From NCBI GenBank assembly GCA_964035795.1, contig OZ038322.1:15361447-15425446 (forward strand): a stretch of DNA of 64,000 bases, given 5' to 3'. Both the position numbers and the translations under genes were made by a program. Shown here in pieces: positions 40,101 to 50,985 of the stretch. The notes beneath the pieces are model-generated. The model made no database searches, was not told the DNA's origin, and saw only the letters and a program-made list of their open reading frames with translations. This DNA comes from Pterobdella sp. o SKG-2022. Lineage: Eukaryota; Annelida; Clitellata; Hirudinida; Piscicolidae. How positions within the stretch are numbered: the first letter of the stretch is position 1; each line of letters starts with the position of its first letter.

Positions 40101-43074
40101 TATTTGTTTACCTAGCTTTATTCAACAAAATATTTCTTTCACAGGGTTATTTCAAATGTCCTTACGACGAGAAATGTAAAATGGACCTATCAAACAGGCG
40201 ATTTTGCAAACGCTGCAGACTCAAAAAATGTTTCGAGATTGGCATGAGAAAAGAATACATTTTGTCTGAAGAAGAAAAAGCTCAGAAGCGCCAGAAGATT
40301 GAAGACAACCGATTTTTGAGAAAAACATGCGGAAACATGGCGACATCCAAGCACCAATCTCAGCACAACAATTCTGACAACAGTTCTTCCAACAAACATC
40401 CAAGTTTCAAAGACAACAGTAGCAACAATTCTGTCAACAGCACCAGTAATATTGGCAGCAGCAAAAATGCTCACGGCATCCCCAACTCGTCATACAATCA
40501 CCACGCTTCACACCATCACCACCTCCCTCACCATCTCGCTCAGCACTTACCCCACCAAATCCACCACCATCATCACCCACAACCTCTCAACCCTCTCCCT
40601 CCTCACCTCTCCATGCCCACAACCCCCCTGCAAATGCCCCCACATCATCTTTCAAGACCTACTTCTTCCATCGAACACAAGTGAGATTTTTTTTCTTCAA
40701 ACTGCTTCACTATGAGAAAATCCAATATTTTGATTTAAAGACAGGTGAAATTTATTCGAAAAAGTATTCGATAACGTCTGAACGCGTGAAAACACGCCTT
40801 ATGTAATTATAAGGATATTTCATACTGCATATGGGCATCGCTGTGAAATTACAGTTTATTTCATGAAATTCAAAATTACTAAACTTTCATGAAACTTTTA
40901 CAAACTAAAAAATGACAATTTTGTCAAATGGATTGAACAAGCATTTTTGAGAGTGATATGATGGACGAGACAAAAAAATACAGGCAGGCACACGCAAACA
41001 CACCTTTCCAATGTCAATGCATCCTAACATTTCAGATGTTATGGCAAGTTGATTGTTGAGCCTTTGATTACAATCTGGTCTTCTACTCTTTATTCTCTGC
41101 CCTCTTAAATGTCCCACTTTTTTGAGGAATCTATTGGGATCTTGCTAAGTTTCTTAGCAATTGCTTTTGTTCAGTTTTTAGAATTTATTTCTAGATTGAT
41201 AGTTTTTGAATAAATACTTTTAACATATTTGTATATGTTTTTTCTGTAATTTAAACCAATTTTTTGATTTTATAACTTATGAAATTCATAACTTTTATAC
41301 AACCAAGATGGTCTTTTACGCAAGAGCACGCCATTGTTGAATAAAAGCTTTTGAATGTATAATATAAAATTAAAATGTGGATGATTTTTGGTGGTTAAAC
41401 TTAAAGTTTTTATTAGCCTAGCTTTTTCGGATGATTTAAATTTGAGCTATTTTCCCCCTCGTTGGTTGAACATATATGGAATTTGTCATTTTGAATGATT
41501 TAATAGTTCAAAATTATTGACTTGGGCAATAAAATTAAAACCATTGCCATATTAAAATTCTCATAACATATGAACTTCAATAAGAAGTACGAAAAAAGAT
41601 TAAACGTTGAAAAATTTCATCAGAAACAAACACAAAGTATTTATTAAACAAAACACACAAAGCTTCGCTTTACACTGTAAACTTCCCGCCAACACAGATC
41701 CCCCAGGATCGATTATGAAGGCCACCTCTCCCACCAATCCCCTCTGCCTCTCATACCACCACCCCCACCACCCCACCATTCTTACTCTATCCCACTCATT
41801 CCTCCGCATCTCCACTTCGCCCCTTCCAATCCCATCAACCCTCAAGCTACTTGCCTTTCTCTGGAGGATAGCAGTGTAATCTATGATCTTCACTTAGCCT
41901 ACACCAATTCTCTAGAAGTTTGTTTATCTGTTGCATCTTTCTTAGTTTTTAACTTTAAAAATTTGCGTAATTTTAGAAAGTTTTAAATATTTTTTACTCG
42001 TTTTTTTGGCAATATAATACAGTACAATAAGTTCGTTAGGTTCATGAGTTAGTGAGCTACGCTTATGATAAAATATTATTTTTAAAACAGGCCTATTATG
42101 AATATTAGCACTTGTAAACACATGCATAAAATAATCAATCAAAAATACATATATGAATATATAAAAAAATATATGAAAAGCACATGCCTTAAAAAACGAA
42201 AAAAGTTAATTGAAAAAAAAAACAAAACACATCAAACAAAACACAAACAACGGCAAAACTATAACGAAGACACAAATTACTCTTCACACACCCAGGTGAA
42301 CATCGAAAGAGACGTTTCAAGGAATGACGCAAACTTTTCAGACTTGGTCAACATTGCAGAACTGTCTGTTCGAAGGGTCATTGCAATGGCTAAGCAGGTT
42401 AATGTTTTGTGGGTGCAATACTTATTTGACAGTTTTATTTTCTCAAATATGAAATGCTTTTTTATTTAAAGGATGAAATTCTTTTTGAAATTATTAGAGA
42501 TCCACATTTAAAGGATTGTTTTCAATACACTCGCCAGGTGACCGCTTTTAAAATGCTTCCCCAAGTGGAGCAGATCCATCTTTTGAAAGGAGGCAGCATT
42601 GAGTTGTTGATTCTGAGATCTGTCATCACCTTCGACAAAGAGAAGCAACATTTTCTGGACCCTGTGGACCAGGAAGAGACCAAAGCCATGAAGCTGGAGC
42701 AACTGGAGAAGGCTGAAAACGGCACAGGTCTCTTCGAAGACCACATGCGATTTGTCAGATCCCTCGCATTCGATCTGAATGCCGACGACACCACACTCAT
42801 TCTTCTGCTTGTCATTTCGCTTTTTTCACCAGACAGAGACAATTTAGAGAATCGTACATTAGTTGCTGCAGAGCAGGAGAAATATTCTCGCATTTTGCAG
42901 TGTTACCTGGAGTCTCTGTACCCTCTGGCTACTGCCCGATGCATGTTTCCCAGGCTGCTCCTCAAACTCACTGATATCAGGAATCTTAACGAAGAACACT
43001 CTCAAGTGTTGTTGAAAGTAAAGCCAGAAGGAATACAGCCTCTGATGAAGGAGGTGTTGGACTTGAGTTGCTAA
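25145..43074 (+). CDS. HR96: HR96-type nuclear receptor (NR1J group), complete
   Basis: Coding exons are 25145-25208, 39657-40036, 40145-40680, 41698-41917, 42296-42397 and 42472-43074. All borders are GT-AG and phases agree, giving 1905 bp and 634 residues. The DNA-binding domain starts at Cys116 ([15 protein letters not shown]). Its P-box [10 protein letters not shown] is the HR96/DAF-12/VDR-type sequence, and the second finger [14 protein letters not shown] is in exon 3. A long His/Pro/Ser-rich hinge follows. The ligand-binding domain occupies about 401-634, with [17 protein letters not shown] in its early helices and a C-terminal AF-2 helix [11 protein letters not shown]96 receptors are ligand-regulated nuclear transcription factors that respond to lipids and xenobiotics. 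The start ATG is the first in its exon, which opens after a pyrimidine-rich acceptor, so an untranslated exon should lie upstream. The first coding intron is 14.4 kb. Confidence 0.93.
28707..28884. repeat. Foldback element with about 80-bp inverted arms
   Basis: The left arm (28707-28787) and right arm (28804-28884) are reverse complements with a few mismatches, separated by about 16 bp. The outer 26 bp (starting TGAATCATGAAAACACG) match perfectly. Transcribed from either strand this would form a long hairpin. It carries no ORF. It could be a foldback MITE or a local inverted duplication. I could not identify a clear target-site duplication. Confidence 0.85.
29522..29960 (+). repeat. (TATG)n microsatellite, about 440 bp
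   Basis: This is a nearly pure tetranucleotide array. Its middle (about 29715-29825) is interrupted by several TATT variants, while both flanks are uninterrupted. All three forward frames stay open because the 12-bp period contains no stop, so the long Met-Tyr-Val-Cys ORFs here are artefacts. Confidence 0.97.
30620..30890 (-). pseudogene. Possible C2H2 zinc-finger relic
   Basis: On the minus strand one frame reads CKKCFSVH, a stop, then [12 protein letters not shown]. The spacing is C-X2-C-X12-H-X3-H, as in a classical C2H2 finger with one stop inside. A lysine-rich open stretch follows it. There is only one finger and upstream frames are broken, so this is either decayed zinc-finger DNA or coincidence. 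It lies antisense in the HR96 intron. Confidence 0.25.
33578..33599. repeat. 22-bp perfect palindrome
   Basis: AATTACATTTT is followed directly by its reverse complement, giving an uninterrupted AT-rich palindrome. Function is unknown; it may be chance in this composition. Confidence 0.7.
34140..34560 (+). repeat. Degenerate GATG/GATA/GAAT tetranucleotide tract
   Basis: Two blocks of GATG, GATA and GAAT words are separated by about 100 bp of less repetitive sequence (about 34225-34330). The tract looks like an old microsatellite of the same family, on the opposite strand, as the CATC tract at 22.7 kb. The antisense ORFs rich in Ser, His, Ile and Pro are by-products of the repeat. Confidence 0.75.
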
Positions 43075-43936
43075 GAGGCACTCAGCCAATTGCATGTTTT
43101 TAGGTTGGTGTATTTATTCTGCTTAAACTGCAAGCGATCAATTTATTGTTAAAATTATTTAATGTATTTGTGAATATATTATTTGATTTATTAAATTTTT
43201 GTTGTATTTGACCCTTTTTTACTGAGCTTTGGTCATCGCTTGTGGACGCTTTAAATCCTAGATAGCAATAATTTTTATCATAACCTAAGACAACTTCCAC
43301 ATTGAAAATTTTCTTAGACGTGGCACTTTTATCAACCTAAGCTTCCATCGAATCACTCAATCGTGCTTTTCATTTTCGCCTGTAATAATTTAGTCCAAGA
43401 AATTGCTTTTTCTTCACCAGGAAGAAACAGTTTTCAATTGAATATAGTTATCGATTGACACTCAATTAGAAATAAATTTTGTTATGAATTTCTCAAACAC
43501 TTTTTATTTCGACTTATTACATATTTGGTTTTATATTTAACCAAAGCACGAACTACCATGCGTCGAGAAAAAATAACTCAGAGAATAATTTTCACTTTGC
43601 ACTCAACAACCCCAATACATGCTTGGCATTCTGGTCAGATTTGTAAGCATTGGTGGGTGCCTCTTTCTTTCTGCTTCTGTGGCTTTGTTTCGCTTGTTCC
43701 CCTCCAATCTCTCAATAAAATTACCATGCCAATATCAAAAAGATTTTGTATATATCCATATATAGTATAAATTGAAAAGTGAATTTGTATATTAGCTGAA
43801 TGATTTTCTAGTGTTAAATTTTCGTGCGAGTTGTGCATCGCTTTAACACCAGAATGTTCTCATTGTAAAAAGTGTATTGTTGTACTGGTTGCTACTATAA
43901 ATTGAAATATTTTTTTGTTTTTTTTATTTTTTTATA

Positions 43937-43988
43937 ATTGCTATTGTTGCTATTGTTGCTATTGTTACTATTGTTACTATTGTTAGTA
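43937..43988 (+). repeat. 9-bp tandem repeat (CTATTGTTG and CTATTGTTA units)
   Basis: About six consecutive copies of a 9-bp unit. The first half carries TTGCTATTG and the second half the variant TTACTATTG. Confidence 0.85.
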
Positions 43989-44171
43989 TGTTTTTATCCA
44001 GCGATGACGTAATAGCGTGTTTATTTGTCAAATTATCTTTCGTTTCAGGGTAGTTTCTCGTTCTTCTACTTCTTCTTTCTGAATATTATCCCTGTTTTCT
44101 TCATTTTTTATTTCTAAATCAAATCCATCAAACAATTGCATCCTAATTTCGAGTGGGTTTTTTAGCTAGAC

Positions 44172-44216
44172 ATTGGCTAGAAAGCAACCAATAGGAATCG
44201 TCTATAAAATCACGTG
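44172..44216 (+). promoter_or_regulatory. CCAAT/TATA/E-box cluster without an obvious gene
   Basis: ATTGG (44172-44176) and CCAAT (44188-44192) form opposed CCAAT boxes, followed by TATAAAA (44203-44209) and the E-box CACGTG (44211-44216). The spacing is too tight for an ordinary promoter and no gene starts nearby, so this is only a motif observation. Confidence 0.2.
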
Positions 44217-46441
44217 CAAAAAACTACTCGCACGATAAACCTATTGAATCTATTTTAAATGAACGATTCCAATTTTTCTACTTTTATTTCCACCGTAGCC
44301 ATCTATTTTTTGATATTTTTTTATTATGAAATTTTGTTAAAGAGTTTTTATAATATTATGAAAATTGTTTCAAACAACCTTGATTAAACCCACTTTTTTG
44401 AAGCTCACTTTTATAATTCAACCTAATGTACTGTTAAAGGGAGTTATCAACTGAACTTGTTTACCCTGTTTACTTTTGATTATTTTTTATCAATGCCAAA
44501 ACTATAAAAATCTTTCGTTGCGAATTAATTTATTTGTTAAGCACTTCTGTTATTTTCTCAATGTGCACCTTATGTGAATTGTTGAAAAATCTAGTTAAAA
44601 CGCTCTTCATCTTAATCAAAAATTTGGATTTCAAAATTTAAAAGTTATGACAAGTTTTATTCAAAATATTTCCAACCATTATTTAATGCAAATTTTTTCT
44701 ATCGAAAGCTAGCCTCGGTTCGTTTTTAAAATGGCGCTTAAGATCACGCAATCTCCCCTTGGAATATTCAAGTTCTTGCGAACAATTATAAAGTTATCTT
44801 TAAATTCAACTTTTCGACTTAAAATTCATGAAAATGTGTATTGGATGTGTACGGGTAGTTGTATTATTAATGTTTATTAATAATATTGGTTGGTTTTTCT
44901 CAACGTGACTGTTAATGTATTTGAAATTCAAATGAACTCAATGCTACAAATGGCAAAGTTTAATGCGTTTGCAATCTTTTTATTCTACTAATCGATCTTC
45001 TGTTTTGTTCTTTTTGTTGCCGATCTTAATTAACTTTTCATTATTTGGTCTTGAATTTTCAAATTATTTTTTAATTTTTAAAACTTTTAAATTGTAATTA
45101 TTTCACATTAAACGCCAAAGTCATTTTAGTATATAATTTTATTAAATGCAATTCCGAATTTTGTGAAGCAAAATTCTTACAAATGTAGTTTAGCCTTTAT
45201 AAATAAACCGTCCAATAATTAATAAAAAAAATAATTAAAAAATTTAATCAATCAATTCAATATTCATTATGAGCAAAAAAATACAAATTAATTTTAAACC
45301 CAACAAATAATTTTATTCATAGAGCTTATCATCATCAACATGCTTCAAATCTCAACCACTCCATGGTATCTCATCATTTTCATTACACCACCAGTTCTTA
45401 TATGGGATCTCGTATTAGAATTTTCTCACTACCATTTTATTACTGTATGGCATTTCTGTTACAATTGTGATTTTGATATGTTAACCGGATGTTGTCAGGT
45501 CTCTTAATAGAAGCTAAATCTTGTTATGGAAATGATGTTGTGGATTAATGAGGATTGTTACGTTTTGTTATTGTGTCAGTTCAAGTGTAAACTTTATCTT
45601 CGACTTTTATCCTTTATTGAGAGATGGAGTGTTTAAAAGTTAAGCAGGTTTGACATTAAATCATTGCTACATGGAAACATTTTAATTTTAAACATTTCAC
45701 ATTGATAACCTAGTTTTTCTGTTACTCCAAATTGCCGTGTGTATTGTGCTGATGTTATAAGTTTAGCTTAAATGATTCAATAATGTACACAATAATCTTC
45801 GAAGGACAACCCATGTTAACATTTTTAACTACATGCGCTTCTGGCATGCTTTTCGATTAAACTGTAACAATGCATCGTATTAACTTCTTTCGTTTCATTA
45901 ATAAACTTCAGAAATGATTCTACTTTTTCAAAAATTTTTAATCTCATTCTAGCCTTATATATCTTGTGTTGCAGGCAAAACTAAACGTATTTGAGGTCGG
46001 AAAAGCAAAGTATTCGAGCTGAATCACAGAAACTAGAAAATTTGAGTTGTTTAGTGAAGTTTAAAATAGCTTTATAAAGACAGCCCTACATAGTTTTGCA
46101 GGAGTTTTTAAGATTCAGTCTTTGTAGATGATAGAGTGGAGGTTTTTAAATGAATTTTACATCAAAAAAGTTTTTATACAAATTTTCAATTTAATATATT
46201 TCAAAATCTCAAAGATATAAATCCTTAAAATGCAAATGAGAGATAAATAATTCTGTATACAAAATCGATTAAAATTTATAATATACAAATGCATACATTA
46301 AATGAATCAAAATTTTCATTAAGAACGGTTTTTTTTGAAGACTTGGCGTTTGAAGAGTTTTTTTTGTTTTCTTGAATGACTTTGAAGCGTGTTCTGCAGT
46401 GTGAAGCAATCCATCAGAGCTAATTGTAGACTGGGTGCATT

Positions 46442-46525
46442 CCATGCTCACTCCATTCACCTCCACTTCCATTCCACTCACCTCCACCTCCATTCCACTC
46501 ACCTCCACCTCCATTCCACTCACCT
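46442..46525 (+). repeat. 21-bp minisatellite, about 3-4 copies
   Basis: The unit is approximately CATTCCACTCACCTCCACCTC, repeated in tandem. The minus-strand reading gives a short SGMEVEV repeat in a small ORF that has no other support. Confidence 0.85.
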
Positions 46526-48784
46526 TGCAGTGTTGAACTCTGCGGAGGGATGTTTGTGAAGGTGGTTTTTTGTTGTGTCACGTGCGTTTGTTTTGAGATT
46601 CGGGAATGTTTTAGATGGTAGATTAATTTTTTCTAGATTTTAAATAATGTTTTCAACATTTTTTTAAATCCAGGATTTACATTGGTTTCATCATTAAATT
46701 CTCAAATATTTTTCACAGCTGGATGACTTCGAAATTTTGAATTTTGGAACATTAACAGATAGCATTGAAGTAAATATTATTCTAAAACAATTCTAAAACA
46801 AGTTAAATTTTTTATTAATCTTTTAGCGATTGCATTCAGAACACCTCAAACAAAGAAAAGAAGGGTGAAGCGTTAAAGTTTTAAAATGGCTTTTGCACCT
46901 CTCTTATTCGCATCATTGACAAGAGGCATGCTTCACTTTAATTCCTCACTTGATTGATTCTTAATGTTTCACAAAACTAATTACTGTGACTGTCAAATCA
47001 ATCAAGCCTTCAAGTAAAAAGAAGGCTTCGAGTGCATTTGTTTAATTTGAAACTTTTTCTCGGCAACTAAAAGTCTATTTGCGTTTGGTTCATAATTACA
47101 TAAATTAAGTTTTACATTTGAGTTAATCTTTGTGTCGACTTCAAAATGAATTGTTTCTTTTGTGGTTGAAATGTTAAAGTTTAATTATGTGGCCAGTTTG
47201 CAAAAATATTTTCAGTTAGAAAAGAAAATTCTTATTATTTTTTATTTTTAGTGAGATTTTTATATTAAAAACAAAATAAATTTGATAAAAACAAAAAACT
47301 CTGGAGAAAAGAATCGTAAAAAAATTTGTAAAAATTGCAGTTTTTATTTAATTTTGTTTCATTTTCTTTCAGCATTTTTTCAAATTAGAAGAAAATATTT
47401 TTGCCTAAAAATCATAAAAAAAAAACAAAAATAGTTTCAATATAGCATCTCAGTGCAAAGGAATAAAGTAATAAATGGAGTAAAAAGAGGTTTTGTGCAA
47501 ATCGGCTGCGAGACTGTTAGCAGAGCCATCTGGTCTCCATTGGAAGCTTGAAACTCGCTCTGAGCCCATCTTTATGCTGGTAATATTTGCTTCAACAATA
47601 ACTTTGTTTGCATCTTATATTATTGATCATTCATCGCCTGATGAAGTTTTTAAATGCACTTTCAAGTCCTAGTGAGCTATATATTTGTTTCTCAAACGAT
47701 TAATATACAGTGTTGTTTTATAATGTAAATAACTTCTATTGTTGATTTTATGGTTAGATGATATAATTATTATAGATGCTTCATCAAGTTATATCGTAAA
47801 TGTTATGGTCATTTGCGCATGTCACTAGCCTCAGGGCGGATTATCTGCGATGGCTGCATAAATTTCTCACATTTCCAATAAAATTAAATAAATCCGTCTT
47901 CTAGTTAAATTTTAAGAATTTTTAGACCTTTCACTTAGTGAGCACTAGAGTCGAAGTTTAAAACCAAGCAAAATAATTTAAGCTTCTGTTGCCAAGATGC
48001 TTTATAAATGAACGTAATTTTATTTTTTGAAATAATATTATTTTTTCAACAAAAAACTATAGTTTTCCAAAAAGTCTGGCTCACGATATGTTGTTAGCGA
48101 TCTGTATTATGAGTTGCTTTGTATGGCAGTTTTTATGTTAAACTATATTCTGTGATGCTGCAAATATTTATATAACTTCGATAAAAGTTGAAATTGTTTT
48201 AAAGTTTAAGATAAATAAATTAAATTTTATTTTTTGAAATACCCTTGAATAAAAAGTTTATATAAAGACACAAATGTAATTTGAAGAGAAGCAGGCAATA
48301 TATATTGTCTAAAACTTTAGAAGATATATATATTACACAAGATTGTATGTACAATGAAGATTTAGTAGTTTTTCAAGGTATAACAATTATTTGTCACTGA
48401 ATTCCAATGATTGATTGATGTTTTTATGAAGTATGTAAAAAAGTTAGAAATACTATTTAATAATGCAAATAACCAAATTCCTATTAGCCAGTAATTATTG
48501 AACAAACCAAATTTTAAAACTTTAAAACCCATTACTACTTTTTAAAATTTTTATTTTTTTATATAATAGACACATATACATCCATTTAAATTCTTGTTTT
48601 TCGTTGTGTCATTAGCATGAAGATTTGGATAATGGTTATATTATTTTTTAGTATTTTATTTCATAAAACATAAAATTCCAAAATTTGTTATATTATAGAA
48701 TACAATTTTGTTTAATATTTTAAAAAGTTTAAATTTACAAAATACACTCAATTGTTTTCTATGCATAGAACAAATAGCGTGTAA

Positions 48785-48801
48785 CTTTCTTTCTTTTCCG
48801 G
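48785..48801 (+). promoter_or_regulatory. Pyrimidine-rich transcription start (TOP-like) of the eS25 gene
   Basis: An almost unbroken pyrimidine run (CTTTCTTTCTTTTCC) lies just upstream of the eS25 start codon. Ribosomal-protein mRNAs typically start at a C within such a tract (5' terminal oligopyrimidine motif), which puts their translation under growth control. The start site is inferred from position and composition. Confidence 0.6.
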
Positions 48802-48809
48802 TAAAAAAC

Positions 48810-49470
48810 ATGGTGAGTGCTAGCTTTTATTGTTTCAGAGTTGTAAGCAATACTCTAATATTTTAGTTTCTCTTAAAACTATAAATTCATTTTTATTTTA
48901 GTAATGCTAAATTTATCTGAATTCCACATCAATAAACTGATTAATGTATCGCTTAACTGAAATGCCTTTGATTATGAGTATAAAGGATGAATACAAGGAT
49001 TTTCATTATATATTTTTTCAACAAAATAGCCTCCCAAGCAACCACAAAAGCCGTCTAAGGGTGCGCCAGCAAAGAAGAAGGAGGGGTCTGGTGGTGGCAA
49101 GGCCAAAAAGAAGGTTTGAAATTAGTATGGTAATTAATTCTTTAAAGTCTAATTCAATAACTATACTTTTTCAATATAATAAATTATTTTAGTAAAAAAT
49201 TTTTACTATTTGCAGAAGTGGTCTAAGGGAAAAGTAAGAGATAAGTTGCAGAATTTGGTATTGTTTGACCAAGAAACTTATGCTAAAATGCTTAAGGAAG
49301 TACCAGCCTATAAACTCATCACACCATCTGTGGTTTCTGAAAGAATGAAAATCAGAGCTTCTCTTGCAAGATTTGCTTTAGCCCAGCTTGAGAGAGATGG
49401 AGCCATCAAATTGGTTGAGAAACATCATGCTCAAATGATCTATACCAGAAACACAAAAGGTGAAGAGTGA
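48810..49470 (+). CDS. RpS25: Ribosomal protein eS25 (small-subunit protein S25)
   Basis: The first coding exon holds only the ATG (48810-48812), followed at once by the donor GTGAGT. Exon 2 (49030-49113) encodes the Pro/Lys-rich start ([11 protein letters not shown]) ending in GGGKAKKK. Exon 3 (49216-49470) encodes [35 protein letters not shown] and the end [10 protein letters not shown]. All introns are phase 0. The 113-residue product matches the family in full, with a slightly shorter tail than in vertebrates. eS25 is a component of the 40S head. A poly(A) signal AATAAA lies at 49531-49536. The split immediately after the start codon is common among animal ribosomal-protein genes. Confidence 0.98.
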
Positions 49471-49599
49471 AATACCAAAGAACTTGTTTTTTAAAGTTCA
49501 TCTTGATAGTCTTAATAATAGAGATTTATCAATAAAATATGTAAAAATGAAGCTTGTTTCAATTTATTTTCTAAAGATAATTTTAGAGGTATATAACTG

Positions 49600-50985
49600 T
49601 TATTGAGGAAAAGATTAGAGGACGAGTAGGTATCGACTCAATGCAGTTCCGATTCATGTCAAATAGAGGTACCATTGATGCTATTTTCATAGCTCGACAG
49701 TTGCAAGAAAGGTATCTTGGCAATAAGAAAAAACTACTTTGCCTTTGTTGACCTAGAAAAAGCCTTCAATAGAGTTCCAAGAGAAGTTGTTAGGTGATCT
49801 TTGAGGAAGCTTGGGGTGATAGAGTGGTTAGTGAGGATGGTCATGGCTATTTACTCAGGTAGCAAGAGTAGAGTCAGAATAAATAATGTGCTAGTTAACA
49901 ATTTCAGTGTGAAAGTTGGTGTCCACCAAGGTTCTGTACTGAGTCTTACTCTTCGTCATTGTACTAGAAGTGCTGTCCAGTGAATGCAGAAATAGGTCCA
50001 TGTGGGAATTGTTGTATGCTGATGACTTGGTGATTATTGATGAAAGCCAGAAAGAGTTGAAGGATAGTTACTGTTCTTGGAGAAACAGTATTGAAAGCAA
50101 GGGTCTTAAAGTGAACATGAAAAAAACGAAGGTTATGGCCAGTGCTCTAAATCATGGTCCAACTTTCCAGTCTAAAAAACACTTGCGGAGTGTGTTTTAA
50201 AGGTGTTGGCGTCAGCTCTATACTTTGCACTCTATGTAACCACTGGGTTCACAAACGCTGTAGGGGCCTAAAAAGCAAATTGGCTTCTGCTATAAACTTC
50301 AAATGTAAGGCGTGTTTAGATCCTCAAGTTAGTGATGTTGAACTTGATGGAAATAAATATAAAGTGGTTAACCAATTTTGTTATCTAGGAGATATGAATA
50401 GTGCTGGTGGTGAAGCTGAAGCTAGTACTATTGCTAGTGTAAGGTCTGGTTGGCAGAGTTTTTAGGGTACTGTTACCTCTGTTAGCCAGTTGGGTCATTT
50501 CACTTAAAACAAAAGAGTGTTTATATGCTGCTTGCGTCAGAAGTGTTATGGTTTATGGTAGTCAGACTTGGCCTTTTAAGGTGGAAGATATTACTAAAAT
50601 ATCCAGAGCTGGTAAGATGATGATCAGGTGGATGTGCAATGTAAGCTTAAAGAATGGCAGCTCATCAAATGAATTGAGGGACAGACTGGGAATTCCAGAC
50701 ATCACTGAGGTGCTATGAAAAAATAGACTGAGATGGTTCTGGCATGTAATGAGGATGGATGCTGGTAACCCAGCAGGTGCTTGCAAGCATGTCGTGGTAG
50801 AGAGGAAGCGAGAACAAGGTAGACCAAGAAAAACATAGTCCCAAATAATAAGCAATGACCTTAAAAGAATGAAACTCAATCCTAAACTTGCCCAAAAGCG
50901 TAGATTGTGGAGAAGAGCCATTATGAGACCCCGTCCAACCCATGCTAGCATGGAAACGGACGCAAAACGATGATGATGATGAAAG
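49600..50985 (+). mobile_element. Decayed RTE-like non-LTR retrotransposon, 5'-truncated
   Basis: Broken frames give reverse-transcriptase motifs in order: FRFMSNRGTIDAIFIARQLQ (a finger motif), a decayed LEKAF segment, VGVHQGSVLS, then the catalytic YADDLVI. A Cys/His finger follows (CGVC, CTLCNHWVHKRC, CKAC; about 50172-50320), then FCYLGDMNSAGG and the C-terminal RLRWFWHV-type segment. The 3' end is a short (GAT)n tail near 50970-50985. Several stops and frameshifts show it is dead. The 5' end lies just downstream of the eS25 poly(A) signal. Endonuclease and the start of the RT are missing, as is usual for incomplete LINE insertions. Confidence 0.85.

Larger units (their letters stand above)
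43075..48809. other. Gene-free interval between HR96 and eS25
   Basis: It contains HR96 3' flank (an AATAAA at 43471-43476), a 9-bp tandem repeat, a 21-bp minisatellite and a promoter-like cluster at 44172-44216. No coding exon could be supported. A GC-richer patch at about 47505-47580 stands out but has no recognisable frame. Confidence 0.6.

Noticed and set aside
46269..46523. 84-residue minus-strand ORF with SGMEVEV repeats
   Set aside because: The repeat is a translated 21-bp minisatellite and the remaining sequence shows no family signal.
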